Source of the DNA: Cricetomys ansorgei
Lineage: Eukaryota; Chordata; Mammalia; Rodentia; Nesomyidae
Length of the DNA: 64,000 nt
Direction of reading: 5' to 3'
Assembly: GCA_026225945.1 (NCBI GenBank)
Contig: JAMJFZ010003581.1
Coordinates: 7,878,501-7,942,500, forward strand
The position numbers and the translations under genes were made by a program. The first letter of the stretch is position 1. Each line of letters opens with the position of its first letter. Below are positions 11,170 through 22,686 of this stretch, in pieces. A model generated the notes under the pieces. It saw nothing but the letters and a program-made list of their open reading frames with translations. It ran no database searches and was not told the origin of the DNA.

Positions 11170-11313
11170 AGAGAGAGAGACATGGAGCAATCTTACTGTG
11201 TTGCCCTAGCCTGGAACCTGCTATATAGACCAGGCTGGCCTTGAACTCACAGAAATCTGCTTGCCTCTGCCTCCCAAGTCCTCTGATTAAAGTTGTGTGC
11301 CACCACACCAGGC
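11170..11313 (-). mobile_element. B1 SINE, antisense
   Basis: Contains the antisense B1 core: ACCAGGCTGGCCTTGAACTC, then TGCCTCTGCCTCCCAAGTCC, then TGTGCCACCACACCAGGC. The A-tail side is replaced by the TG microsatellite. Confidence 0.9.
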
Positions 11314-11411
11314 TCCAAAGAATATTTTTAATTCAGTACTGAGGCTTGAAAAGATGGCTTGTCTGTGCTAGACAAGCACTACACTTGTGAGCGTATCCCC
11401 TTCTCTCCGAG

Positions 11412-12150
11412 AATATATTTTTCAACTTTTCCTATATTTTGAGAATTACATACATGTATACAATGAAATACAATCATATCCAATTTTCCTCTTCTATATT
11501 CCTCCCAATATGTCCCTCTCCCAACTTTATGTCACTTTTTTATAACCCACTAAGTCCAGTTAGTGCTGCCCATATGTGCATCCACATGGCACCATCTACT
11601 AAGCCGGAAAACCTGCTGCTGGCCACATCCTCAAAACGATGCTCCTTCCCCCTAGCAACTATTCACCGCCAATGTCTCCTCAGTATGGGGTGGGGCCTGG
11701 AAATCATCTACCCCTTCCATACAAGGATTCTGGCTGGCTTGCTCTTGTTCAGATCTTACTCAGTTAACCACAGCTGCTGTAAGTTTATAATTGAGGTAGC
11801 CTTGCCATGTACACAAGATGTTGTTTCAAAGCAATCCTCTCCATCTTCCTGCTCTCCTTAAATTCTTTTCACCCCCTCATCTGCTTCTGTGGTGTTCTCT
11901 GGACCTTCATAGTGGTGCTATTAATACAGATGTCCTATATAGGGCTGAACAGTTGGTTTTCGAGGACTATTTTTAAGTGGGTAATTGGTGATAAATACTA
12001 GGAATATCTAATTTATACTACTGCTAATGTCTGAGATAGCTGTGATATCTCTAGACACAGATTCTTGACCTCAATATTGATGTCTGGTATACAAGTTTCA
12101 ACTTATAGATAAGGATTTAACTTTAACTTCTCATTCTCTGCACTACTAAT
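11412..12150 (-). mobile_element. L1 3'UTR, antisense, copy 1
   Basis: Begins with a pyrimidine-rich stretch (CCAATTTTCCTCTTCTATAT...CTCCCAATATGTCCCTCTCC) and continues through TAAGTCCAGTTAGTGCTGCC, TTCTCTGGACCTTCATAGTG, TCCTATATAGGGCTGAACAG and TTCAACTTATAGATAAGG. This is the order of the rodent L1 3'UTR read in antisense. No ORF2 is present. Its last part repeats in the neighbouring copy at 14167-14238. Confidence 0.8.
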
Positions 12151-12244
12151 ATAAATTTTTTCAAGCTTTACCAGTTTATTGTGAGAAAATACTTTTAAAA
12201 ATTAAGTTTCTCTATGTATTAATGAGGCTGAGGTTGAGAAACTT

Positions 12245-12685
12245 TTGCTATCTTAAATGTTGATTTTTATTATTCTTTGAGAATTTCATACAATGTAGAT
12301 TGCTCATATTCACCCCTCCACCAACCCTTCTTTAATCACCTTCCCTTCAAGACCCATTCAACTCTGTGGCCCTGCTCCCAACAAACAGAGTCCAATTCTT
12401 ACTGTCTATATAATCTTAGATGTGTGACCTTCCACTGGAGCATGCCCAACCCACAGGGGACATACCCTTAAAACCACTGATTCTCCCTCTCCAAGAAGAC
12501 ATCAATTGCCAATAGTTCCTTAGGTAGAGGTGGAACCTCATGCCCATCTCCCTCTCCATTCAGGATTTTGTTTGGCTTGAGCTTGCACCGGTTTTGTGCA
12601 TGCTGTCTCAATTGCTATGGATGCATCTGTCCAACTGCACTATTGGTCCAGAAAAAAAGATTGTTTCCCTGTAGTTATCCACTGC
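12245..12685 (-). mobile_element. L1 3'UTR, antisense, copy 2 (distal part)
   Basis: TTCTTTGAGAATTTCATACA, then GCTCATATTCACCCCTCCAC, CCTTCCACTGGAGCATGCCC, GACATCAATTGCCAATAGTT and TGTTTCCCTGTAGTTATCCA are diagnostic of the rodent L1 3'UTR in antisense. Homology stops at 12685 within ATCCACTGC and resumes at 13859. Confidence 0.9.
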
Positions 12686-13858
12686 TGAAGCCATCCCCAG
12701 CAGTTAACAGGGGTCCAGAGAGGAGATAAGGAATAGGTGAAGGGAGATTGAGTTAGAGCCTGACAATTGGAAGAACTTACAGCCTGACTGCAGCTCTGAC
12801 TGAAGTTCTGACCAACTAGCAATCAGGGTGCTTCTTGTTTATACAAATTTAACAAGACAAAGACAAACTCATGGTTTCCAAGGGGATATAGATCATATGA
12901 TTTTGTAAATATCTGAATCAATTTAGGTGCGTCTCCAAGCCTTGAATAATAAAACTTTGGTGGTTTAAAGTATAACCCTGAAAGTTTCCTCAGGCCTAAA
13001 AGCCTCTGCAGTTGACTTAATTATGATCTCTATAAAAATCTGTTTTTATAGAATTCCTTTTGTTTCCTACTTAAATTATCTCACCATAACTTGCTGTAAG
13101 CCAGTCTTTTTATAAATGGCAATTCTTATGTCTAATTGTTTTTTTTCTTTTATATCATACTACTATGTAGGTTTAAAGTTGTTTTAGCCAATCTAACTTA
13201 GTTACTAAGTTTCTTTTTCTCTGGGGGCATATCACATATAGCCCCTCATCTCATAAGCTACATATCCAGGAAACTCTGAATTATGTAGGAGGGGGCCTCT
13301 AATCTACTGTCACTTCTGGCCTGCTGGGGCTTATCAGCCTCTCTCAAGTTTACACTGCCCTGATTACCTGCTTCTGAGTCTGTTCAGGGGTAATTGCACC
13401 AAGAAGATCCTGTGGCCATAACCTCATAAAGAAATTCCTGGGTTTTTATGCTTATCACAATTTCCAAAGCTTAAGGAAGATTTCTGAGTAAGGTCAGATA
13501 AGGTTAATTCCCTTGAAGGGGCTATAATAATTAGGACTTTCCTAATGAGACTCAGAAATAATTTTCTCAAGTAAAGACATAAATGAATCATAATGTAAAA
13601 AAGTCCCCTAACAGCCAGGTGGTGGTGGCGCATGCCTTTAATCCCAGCACTGAGGAGGCAGAGGCAGGTGGATCTCTGTGAGTTTGAGGTCAGCCTGATC
13701 TACAGAGTGAGTTCCAGGACAGCCAGGGTTACAACAGAGAAACTCTGTCTCAAAAAAAAAAAAGTTTTTTTTTTAAACTTCCCTAACAATGCAGCATGTA
13801 GAGACCACATGTGCTGGCTTCATGCCTTTTACTACATCCATGGGTCATGGCTGTGCCA
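12686..13858. mobile_element. Unclassified 1.17-kb insertion in L1
   Basis: This block interrupts an otherwise continuous L1 3'UTR. The 9-mer ATCCACTGC is at both edges (12677-12685 and 13859-13867). The insert starts TGAAGCC and ends TGTGCCA, so it has TG...CA ends like an LTR, but a 9-bp duplication is longer than the 4-6 bp usual for LTR elements. It has an AATAAA at 12948-12953 and no poly(A) at either edge. A B1 (13613-13763) inserted into it later. I do not recognise the family. A solo LTR is the first guess; a filler insertion with microhomology is the alternative. Confidence 0.6.
13613..13763 (+). mobile_element. B1 SINE with target-site duplication
   Basis: Near full-length B1: AGCCAGGTGGTGGTGGCGCA, TTTAATCCCAGCACTGAGG, GATCTCTGTGAGTTTGAGGT and a tail of A. 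CCCTAAC flanks it at 13606-13612 and 13781-13787, with further partial match outside. It carries the GTTACAACAGAG variant in the right half. Confidence 0.97.
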
Positions 13859-14655
13859 ATCCACTGCCTCCGGCTCTTACAATCTTCCTCCCACCTCTTC
13901 TACAATAATACCTGAGCTTTTGGAGGAAGAGCGTGATATAGATGTCTCTTGGAGCACTCTGCAGTCTCTTACTCTCCATATCTTGATCTGCTGTGTATTT
14001 TTGTGTTAATCACAATCTATTGGAAAAAAAAAGAAGCTTCTCTGAATGACAATTTAAGGATATATTAATCCATGGGTATAATGATGAGTCATTAGAAATT
14101 GATTTAATTCTATGTCCATTTAGCAGAGTAACAGTATTAGGTTCTTCCCTAGTACCTGTGATACCTCTAAACACATATTCTTGGTCTCAATATTGGTGCC
14201 TCGTATGACTTTCAACTTATAGAAAAGGACTTAAATCTAATTATAAAGTAATTGGTTTCTCCCACGATGTTCATGCCACTCCTGCACCTTGTAGTCATGT
14301 CTTGCCAGACTGGTTGTTATTGTAGCTTGCAGCATTTACAGCTGGGTATGATATGTGAATACTTTTACCTCCAGTAGCATTCATAGTATCTTCCAGTACA
14401 ATGAGAGCTTACCACTAGGAATGAAGGTTTCAGGTCAGTGCCAGCTTGATTTTTGTATGTTCCATGTCCCAAGTTTGTTGTGTCTTCATCAATAAGATCT
14501 TATGTCAAGTTCTAGAAGGCAACTAAGATTACTGGCAACAGCCTGGAACAACTGGCCAACAACTCCAAAAGAGGTAACTATTCCTGGAACTGGGATTTTG
14601 ATTTGTTTGCTTATTGTGTCTAGTAGGGTCATTGTTGCCTGTTATAGGCTAACTT
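13859..14655 (-). mobile_element. L1 3'UTR, antisense, copy 2 (proximal part)
   Basis: Continues the element from 12685: CTCCGGCTCTTACAATCTTC, GAGCGTGATATAGATGTCTC, TCCATGGGTATAATGATGAG, GTCCATTTAGCAGAGTAACA, TTGTAGCTTGCAGCATTTAC and GGAACTGGGATTTTGATTTG are in the expected L1 3'UTR antisense order. It ends around 14655 near a B1-like element. Confidence 0.9.
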
Positions 14656-14664
14656 CATTTAAAT

Positions 14665-14804
14665 TGTCCATAGTGGCACACACCTTCAAACTCAGCACTT
14701 GGGAGGCAGATGCAAGTAGCTCTCTGAATTTCAAACCAGCCTTGTCTATATATCCACTTCTAGGCCAGCTAAGGCTAATTAATGAGACTTTCTCTCAAAA
14801 AAAT
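14665..14804 (+). mobile_element. B1 SINE, diverged
   Basis: TAGTGGCACACACCTTCAAA, CAGCACTTGGGAGGCAGATG and CAAACCAGCCTTGTCTATAT followed by CTCTCAAAAAAA form a worn B1 in sense orientation, ending in an A tail. Confidence 0.85.
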
Positions 14805-14812
14805 CTTCGTAT

Positions 14813-14841
14813 TATATATATATACACACACACACATATAT
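14813..14841. repeat. (TA)n(CA)n short tandem repeat
   Basis: TATATATATA followed by CACACACACA and TATATA directly after the B1 tail; probably grown from that tail. Confidence 0.85.
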
Positions 14842-15799
14842 GGAAAATTCTACAGAAGTAGGTTTCTATATGACTTTTTAAAAAATATATCTTTAGTGTT
14901 AATTGTCCTTCCCAGTATTTCCTTCTAGATGAATCAATTCTTTATAAGATGTTGATTTTTAAACTGTGCTATAGGCTGTATTTATAACTGCCCTGCTTAC
15001 TCTCCACATCTTACATCTGACATCTCCACGGATGCACTTTTATTTCTTCTATGGTCTACACTGAGCTGTGGGTATGGAATTGCACACACTGTGCCCTTTC
15101 AAGCTCAGTTTCAAGAGGGAAGTCCCCTCAAGTTCTCTAAGCTTCACAAAAGTTATTCATGGTCCTTGCACCTCAAGACCTAGGAATGATAATGGGTTCC
15201 TGTTCTCAATACTACCTTTGCTATGTTCTCTCAGTCCTAGTCATCACACTGCAGACTCTTTAGTAAACCTTCTCCCCTAGAAATCACCTGAGGAAACCTT
15301 TATATCCTGTTGGGACTTGTCTGATACAGTTACTCTTATTGATTTTTATACTGTAATTCCATTTAATATCTTATCAGACTGAAAGGACACTATGTATAAA
15401 TATACCGTGGATACATTATTCTTTACTAATGTATACTCTGCCTCCCAATATATACTTTGTCTTTTAAAGTATTCCTTATATTTTCCTCCAATATAAAGGA
15501 ACTTTTCTCCCCTCCTAGGTTTAGCTTAGAGACTGAACCACAAATGTGAGGTTTTTCAAAGTGCACTCTGATTTCCATATGTGGCTTGAAGCTTTGTTAG
15601 ATTCATTCTTATTTCTTTTCCTGGGGTCAAGGTAACACTCTCCAGGAGTTCCCAGGATCTTGATTACATCAGGCTAATTTCACACCCAGCCTTCTATTTA
15701 GAGATTATTTTGGAAGAATTCACAGGTTGCCAGTAGCCTCCTGGCTATCCAGAACTCCTCTCCAATGCTCCACTGGTACAAGACAGATCTGTCTTAATT
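14842..15799. other. No feature recognised
   Basis: AT-rich sequence with no recognised gene, exon signal or repeat family. Confidence 0.35.
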
Positions 15800-15925
15800 T
15801 CTCTAGGAAACTGCAAGCTTTAGGAAGATGGGAATCTGGTCTTTGTGTTACCTCTGCATCCCCAGCTTCTAGCAACAGTGACTAGCCCAGAGACAGTATG
15901 CAATGAACTTGTGTCAGATGAAAAA
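15800..15925 (+). mobile_element. L2 3' end fragment
   Basis: AACTGCAAGCTTTAGGAAGA, GTGTTACCTCTGCATCCCCA, GCTTCTAGCAACAGTGACTA and GTATGCAATGAACTTGTG follow the L2 3' end order (CTGTAAGCTCC..., TATCCCCAGCGCCTAG, GTAGGTGCTCAATAAA). Strongly diverged. Confidence 0.6.
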
Positions 15926-17729
15926 GTAACAAAGCAGCTAAAATAGCCTTTCCCCACTATTCCCTGTTCTTCGATTCTATACCATCCTTACACGTCAGTT
16001 TGGCCCGAGCTGGGTCAATTACTCTCCCTTGTGGAACAAAGCTTTACCATATCTTCTTAACCCATAAAACACCCACAAGTAGCATCTAAGCTCCCTAAAG
16101 CCTCAAATTGAATACAGGGTGCATAAGAGACTTCATATGAAGGATATTCATGTGTCCACTAACAAAAATCCAGATAAATGATAAAGTTATGTCTTGTTTT
16201 CTCCATTTAGAACTGTGAAGGTGATTCACGTTTGGAGGGGTGTGTTATGGAGCAGGGAGAGCTATTCTAAGGCAGGAAGAAGTAATAGTATCAATTGGAA
16301 ATGGGGCATCATTAAAATTTAGTTGATTCTTTTCACTGTGAGGTCTATTATAACGGGAAACAGACTAGGATAAGAGGTGGCAATGGAGAGTAGAAACAGA
16401 CTTTGGCTTGAATACCTAGGACACATTCTTTTATCATGACAATGTTGAACCCTGTTGAGGACAAGGCTAAAGCAGTAATATTGACTATGTCACCACTGCC
16501 TGAAGCACCTAGGTGTCTCAATGTCAGGCATGCGTCATGTGAGAAGAGCCACTCATTGAACAATCACTATTCTAACCCCTGTAGCCTACATCTGTAATAC
16601 AATAAATTTCTATCTTTCCATCATCTTTCTGATGCAATGAAATCTTACATAGTGTCTATAAAGGGACATGACCTATAGGTAATAGTCCTCTAATGATCAT
16701 TCATCTGTCTGTCTGTAGGGTTAAGCTGTGTCATGCCTTTGTTTTTATCAGCCTGAAAGAGACTTCCTCCAGCCCCCTAGCAATGGGGAAAAGGAAAGAT
16801 GGATGATGAAGCCTATCTCATACTCTAGGCTGGCTTGTTTTGTTTTGTTTTTTTAAAACTATAGATATCCCTTAGACATCTTCCTCCATTCCCATCCAGC
16901 CCCACTCACTGCTTCTCCTCTAGAGCACAGGCAGGACACCAAGCATTTACTCTGCTCTTTCGTTGCTGTTGCTGCCCACACTTAATCAAAATGTCAAAAC
17001 ATTCCCCTCAGTATGGTTCATACAAGTTAACGATCACCTTATCACAAAGGTCAGACAGGGAGTCTGTCTCAAAAACCACTGTGGTGGAGTCCACTGTGAA
17101 CATCCACATGTTCTGAGGACCCACTTCAAGGCCAGCCTTGTGGCTGGTTCCTGTTCGAAAAGCCTAAGACCCACACTGGTGTTTGGGGCCACTAGTCTCT
17201 TGGGGTATTTCCTAGCCTTATATACCTGGTTCTTCTCTGAAGGTTTTCTTTCAAGATATAAATGCTGATGACATTCCTTCCTGAAGCTGGAAGTAGAACT
17301 TCCCTCTCACTGGGGGGAAAAAAAAAAAAGGATGTTTGAGATAATACATCTAGGGTACTCTGCCAAGAGAAACACAGGAGGGGATCACAGCATGAAGGCC
17401 GTCTGTGCTTTGGGGGAAATTTCCTTCTGTTAACAGGTTTTTGTTTTAAACATTAACTAAGTGATTTTCCAGTCTTGATCTTAAAGGTCAGGACTAAGCT
17501 AGAGAAACAGGTGGGAGGGAGAGCCACTTGTTGTCCATGTGAGGAGGCTAAGTTGCTTCCCGCTCTCCTGTTTCTTCCACCATTGTGAAGGCCAGCCTTC
17601 CCCTCCTTCAGGTGGTCCTGAGGTGGATCAGGGGTCTGACTCAACTAGCCCATCAGATGGTCTAAAGAACAGACCTGGTTTTGCTTTGCAGGGAAGGAGA
17701 AAATCAAGGGTTAAAAGTACTTGGTTCAC
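15926..17729. other. No feature recognised
   Basis: No supported gene. Open frames at 16348-16563 minus and 16963-17268 plus have no recognisable domain or flanking splice logic. A run (A)12 is at 17318-17329. Confidence 0.35.
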
Positions 17730-18240
17730 CACCAAGGAAGAGGAGGCAAAAAGAATGGAAGCACCAGGAGGAATGGACACACCAAGAAAACAAGGTCCTC
17801 TAAATCAACAAGACCAAAGCTCATGTGAATTCAGAGACCAAGGCAGCAAGTGCAGAACCTGAATGGGTCCATACCAGCTCCTCTGCATATATGTTATATG
17901 CAGTTATATTCCAGTTTAGTGTTCTTATGGGATTCCTGAGTGTTTGAATGAATGAGACTCTGATTCCGGTATCTTCTCTTGGACTCTTCTCCTTCTGTTG
18001 GTTTCTCTTGGCCAACTTTGATGTGATAGTTTTTGTTTTATCTTATTATATTTTATTTTGCTATGTTTTGTTACAATCTCTTAGAAGCCTATTCTTTTCT
18101 AAGGAGAGACAGAAAGGGAGTGGATCTGGATGGGAGAGGATGTGGGATCTGGGAGAAGTAGAGAGGTGGAAAGCGATAATCAGGATATACTATATGAAAA
18201 AGAAAAAAGAATATTTACAATAAAAGGAAAAAATATTTGG
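17730..18240 (+). mobile_element. L1 3'UTR, sense
   Basis: Follows the rodent L1 3'UTR: CAAGACCAAAGCTCATGTGA, CTCTGCATATATGTTATATG, GTGTTCTTATGGGATTCCTG, CAATCTCTTAGAAGCCTATT, CTAAGGAGAGACAGAAAGGG and ATAATCAGGATATACTATAT, ending in TACAATAAAAGGAAAA. A 5'-truncated copy with no ORF2. Its L1 subfamily differs from the antisense copies at 12-14 kb by 3'UTR type. Confidence 0.85.
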
Positions 18241-19994
18241 TTTACCAGAGCCATGGCCAAGATAAAAATCCCAGCCTGTGGCTACTATAGAGGGGAAGCC
18301 AAGGGTGGTAAATCTAGAGGCAGCTGATTGGGGTGGGGGAGATTTCACCAGTTGTCGCTCACAAAGAGCTAAGGTTTTAATATGTAACCTGAGTTTCTAC
18401 AGGGCCTCCAAGACATTGGAATGTGGTGGCAAATGTGGTTTCATTAACCCGTGTCACTAACACTTGCTCCTAACTACACACTCAGCAGAACTTTAGCTCC
18501 CGACAATGCCTCCAACATTTCTAAGAGTACTGAGGAAGGCTTTCATATCGTTACAGATAAATGCACCAGCTGCCAATGGCATCTCACACATCTTACTGAC
18601 ATGTGTTCTGCTGACCGGATAAGGGCTGCTAAACTATTTTCTGTACAATATAATTAATGCACTCTATAACCAAATCATTCTATAAATAGTTGTATATATT
18701 TTGCATATGTTAAATATTAACAAAATATACACATATTTATCCTTATAGGATAAGACTCCTCCTATGTGGGATTAATGATATTGGAAACTCTTACTCTACT
18801 ACTAAAAGAGAGGATAATTCAGATGATGGGGAGTATCCTGATGTTGTATATAAAGTAAGTTTTTAATTACAACTAAATAATATAATAGACTGTCTCCTAG
18901 AGTCTCACCACAGTTTGGATCAATATCCTGCTGCTTACGTACCTTGGGATGGTTCCCACTAAAGGGAACTTATTTTACCTCTTTGTACACAAGAAGAGCA
19001 GCTATGGTGCCATAGTCTCTGAAGGCAGAACATTACTTTGTTTTTCATATGAGGGAAGGTAGCCGAGGGTACCACAAAAACAGCTACTGGATTCCTCAAC
19101 CTTTTTTCCACCCAGCCTAATCCTGAGCAAGTATTTCTTTTCAGTTGTTTAGGCTAGATATCTGAGAACTGGAGTAAGCAGTATGTTCTATGTGGCATCA
19201 GGACGTAGAAAGTTCTAGGGTAACCACTCCTCAGACCCCCTGGCTCTCATCATATATGGCTAAAATTCATCCTTACACAGATATGTTTCTTCCACTTTAT
19301 GCAAATGAGTTTATATCTATTATTCCTTCTGGTTCATCAAAATAATGTGTTTTCTGAGGTAAGAAAAAAGGCTACCACTAACACCACTAACAACAACAAC
19401 AGAATCCTGTGCCAGGTGCTAAACAGATGGGCAGCTCCGAGTTCTGTAGTCAGCAAACTTGCTTCATGTAAGACCCCATCAAGCCACAGCGGGGCTACCT
19501 GACTTTCCTGCCTGGAGGGATTTCTACTACTACAAAATCTGGCACTAGGCTGAGACTTTAGTCCAAGAGCTGCTGAATTTATATATAAAGATGAATAAAC
19601 TGTCAGGATTGAGGACAAGCTTAATTATTGATTTCACCTCTCATGCTCCATTTTATTGAATAATGCATTGTTCCTGAGCTGAAGCATGCGATTAAATACA
19701 AACACTAGTACGAAAGTATCCTGTAATAATTTTCACTCCTCAGCATCCTATTTAAAAAACAAATTATTGTAAAATTTTGTTGATGAACACTAAGGGAACT
19801 GACACAAATGTAAATAACAAAAAGTCTTATATAGTTACCACACATGGCTTTCTATCTTTTATAAATTAGCAATGTTCCTTATTTTAAAAAAAAAAAAGAT
19901 TATTGTAGCAGACTAACTATACCATGTTACTGCATTTTAATAGCTAGAATAATGCTATATAAAGAGAGTATCATTCCTTAAATACATGATTTAC
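18241..19994. other. No feature recognised
   Basis: AT-rich sequence without a recognised gene. Contains a short CAACAACAAC run at 19390-19400. Nothing else stands out. Confidence 0.35.
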
Positions 19995-20115
19995 TCATCC
20001 AGCAAATATGAGTAGCAACCGGGTTCCCGGCTCTTTTCAGGATAATTAGAGTATCCTTGTAACACGATAAGAACTCTGTCCCTCCCCTAGAGTTTATAAT
20101 CTGATAATTTAAAAA
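19995..20115. mobile_element. Possible ancient mammalian repeat fragment
   Basis: TTTACTCATCCAGCAAATAT, then CTCTGTCCCTCCCCTAGAGT and TTATAATCTGATAATT, resemble the same old repeat type as 7760-7925 and 58960-59090. Weak. Confidence 0.3.
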
Positions 20116-20894
20116 ATACAAAGGCGATATCCGTTATCTACAAATAACAAACTGTTCCCATGCTTTTTAAACTCAGTTTCCATGGCTCAGGAACTCGGGC
20201 ACAACTTGCTTAGATTTTCTGCTTCCCACTTGCTCCTGCTTTTCACAGGATTGCAATTTGTTGGCCCTGAGTTTGCAGTCTCACCTAAAAGTTACTACTG
20301 AGGATGTCATGAGTTACTTCTCTCGGGAGTTTTATATAATTTCGTGCAATTTGGGAGAATGGGGAAATGTGGTTACCACCATGTTGTTACCAGAAGCCTC
20401 GGGTTCCTCGCCACACAACTCAACCCATGTTTCTCAACCCATGCATACTTCCTGTTTCAAGGAAGTATGCCCATTGAAAAGTCAACAGAGGCTGCTAGCA
20501 AGACAGACATTAAACTCTTATGCAACCTAATTACAGAAATGACAGCTTCACCTTCTTCCATTAGGTGGAAACCGATTCCATGCAGAAAAAGGATCACACA
20601 GGCTATGACAAATGAGAGGGAGGTGACGGTCACTAGGGGCCAGCGCTGATATTGTCGAGAAGGGTTATAATGCTGAGCCAGTGAGTATCAGTGACAATTT
20701 GTACTAGCGCCCTCAGACTGCATCTCTCATGGAAATGACGAATGAACAAAAGCTGGAAGGAAGAAAAGGTATCCAAAATATGAACACTTGGTGGGAAGCA
20801 TTTCAGGCAGTGAACACAATAAGTAAAAAACTCAAAGTGGAAATACAGAAATATCTGTCATAAAAAAAAAAAATAGGCCAGTCAGTGTCGTGAG
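20116..20894. other. No feature recognised
   Basis: Short overlapping open frames on the plus strand (20258-20530, 20344-20649) have no recognisable domain. A poly-A run of 12 is at 20863-20874. Confidence 0.35.
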
Positions 20895-20966
20895 GGATGT
20901 AGGCAAACTGAACGGGTTATATTTATGGAATATATATAGATATATAGAAATATAGAAATACAGACA

Positions 20967-21015
<49 letters not shown>

Positions 21016-21160
21016 ACATGCAATAACAAGTGGTGAATAAAGAGGCCATGAATTTGATGGAGGACAGGAGGGGTGTGTGGGGCATTAGAGGGAGCAGAGC
21101 AGAGGGAGAAATGTTGGGGTAATAATATAATCTCAAAACTAAAATAAAATAAAGGGTTGT
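20895..21160 (+). mobile_element. L1 3' end, sense, with TG expansion
   Basis: ACTGAACGGGTTATATTTAT, then AGAGGCCATGAATTTGATGG, AGGACAGGAGGGGTGTGTGG and TAATATAATCTCAAAAC with an A-rich end follow the terminal L1 3'UTR. A (TG)n tract is inserted at the usual variable position. Confidence 0.8.
20970..21013. repeat. (TG)n microsatellite
   Basis: About 22 perfect TG units inside the L1 3' end. Confidence 0.97.
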
Positions 21161-21339
21161 AGGCAGAAAACTGGGGAGGAGGACAGAGATCACGTAGGAT
21201 GCCAGCCATTGCAAAGACCACAACTTTTATTCTGCATAAGGCGCACATTGCAAGGCACACGGAGTATGAATATGATTTTTCACGTCTTTCAATGCTACCT
21301 TTAGCAAAATCGCTTGAAGTTTAACTCGAGAAGCACACA

Positions 21340-21600
21340 GAGACGTACCTGGAGCTAAGGTGGAAATGGTGGAAATGGTGAGAAGTGACCAGATTCTGGA
21401 CTTATCTTGAAGGGGAGCCTACAGGATCTGATGTTGACTTAGATTAGGGGTGAAGGTGAAGTCAGGAAGACTTTGAACTGAACAATCAGTGATGAAGTTG
21501 CCACCAACAAGAGTAGGAAGGCTAGAGATGGAGTGGTTTTAGAATTGAAAATTAGGTCTAGAGATGATGAGTTTGAAAACTGGTTGGAAACATGGATGCA
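21340..21600. mobile_element. Ancient mammalian repeat, class uncertain
   Basis: GGAAATGGTGAGAAGTGACC, AGATTCTGGACTTATCTTGA, AGGGGAGCCTACAGGATCTG and TGAGTTTGAAAAC follow a mammal-wide repeat that I recall (GTGAGAAGTGGTCAGATTCTGGAT...). It is the reverse orientation of 7365-7640. Class not verified. Confidence 0.45.
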
Positions 21601-21604
21601 TATG

Positions 21605-21944
21605 TTCGGCAAGCAGGCTCGAGTATTGATGAAACACCATTCCTGAAGTTAAACAGCTTCTGTTCTCATATCTCCTGTTACTTCATTGAAATACCACTCA
21701 GAAAATGATGGCAAAAATTACAATGGACAAAATGTCTCCCTTACAGATTGATGGATTCAGGGATTTTCACATTCACTCCCAATAAATAATCCATGTCCAC
21801 ACTGCTGTAAAGGAAATATATTTTTTTGTTGAAATTGCGTTATGTCTCCATTCACGTACTGATGAGGCTCAACCCTGCTTAGTTTCCAAGATCATACAAA
21901 ACAGGGCACATTCAGTGTGATATATCCATAGACCGCAATGGACT
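21605..21944. other. No feature recognised
   Basis: Short unremarkable spacer between the ancient repeat and an L1 3' end. Confidence 0.35.
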
Positions 21945-22460
21945 GTGGGGAGCCCAGCCCCAATGGATACATCTGCAATATACCTCCTGTATCTGGCAAC
22001 ATTGATGAAGAGGAGATTGAAGACTGTAACAGCCTGAATACCAGGGAATCTGCCTTGTAACTACATCTCTTAGAAAGGGTTACATAAACAAGGCCTTAAC
22101 AATGACAAGTTCAATAGACATGTTAATGTAGAAAGGGGAGAGTTTATAGGGTCCCACCCCTAGACAAAGAACTACAGATATCCAAAGAGTGCTGAGAGGG
22201 GGGGAATTGGCCTCTCCAAGGGATGAGTCCCCTGACTGGCTCTCTAATACAAAGTGGTCATCCCTGAAACCATATATGAATAAACATAAATGAACACAAA
22301 GATTGTGTTTATATCTTTATCCATATGCATTATGATAAAAATCAAAACAAAAGAGGGGCTACCAATTTGAGACTGGGGGATCATGGGAGGGATTGGAGGG
22401 AGGTGACATGGAAGAAGGTGAATAAAATTATGCAATTATATTTTAGTTAAAATGTAAATA
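21945..22460 (+). mobile_element. L1 3'UTR, sense
   Basis: ACAAGGCCTTAACAATGACA, GGGTCCCACCCCTAGACAAA, CTCCAAGGGATGAGTCCCCT, TACAAAGTGGTCATCCCTGA and GAGGGATTGGAGGGAGGTGA give the ordered rodent L1 3'UTR, ending in an A/T-rich tail after CAATTATATTTTAG. 5'-truncated, no ORF2. Confidence 0.88.
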
Positions 22461-22686
22461 TGTACTTAAAAATAGATCTGTTAATAAAAATAATTATTTA
22501 ATGAATGTGAAAAATATATATAGTGTCCAAAGAGCTTCCTACATACACAGTTGGAGAAAATATATTGATCAGGCCTTCTGTACAAAAAGTGAATAAGATT
22601 ATCTGTCTTTAGAAGTCTTTTAAAACCCAGACATGAGGGTGCGATGAGAAGGGGAGATTCACTGTTCATGTTCATGTCTTAACTAT

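Noticed and set aside
10956..11244. Cys/Val-rich frames on plus
   Set aside because: Translation of (TG)n; more than one frame is open with the same character.
11439..11861. 140-codon open frame on plus
   Set aside because: It runs antisense through an L1 3'UTR, which is non-coding in both directions.
20832..21260. 142- and 113-codon open frames on minus
   Set aside because: They cross a TG microsatellite and an L1 3' end; the Thr-His repeat is the microsatellite.
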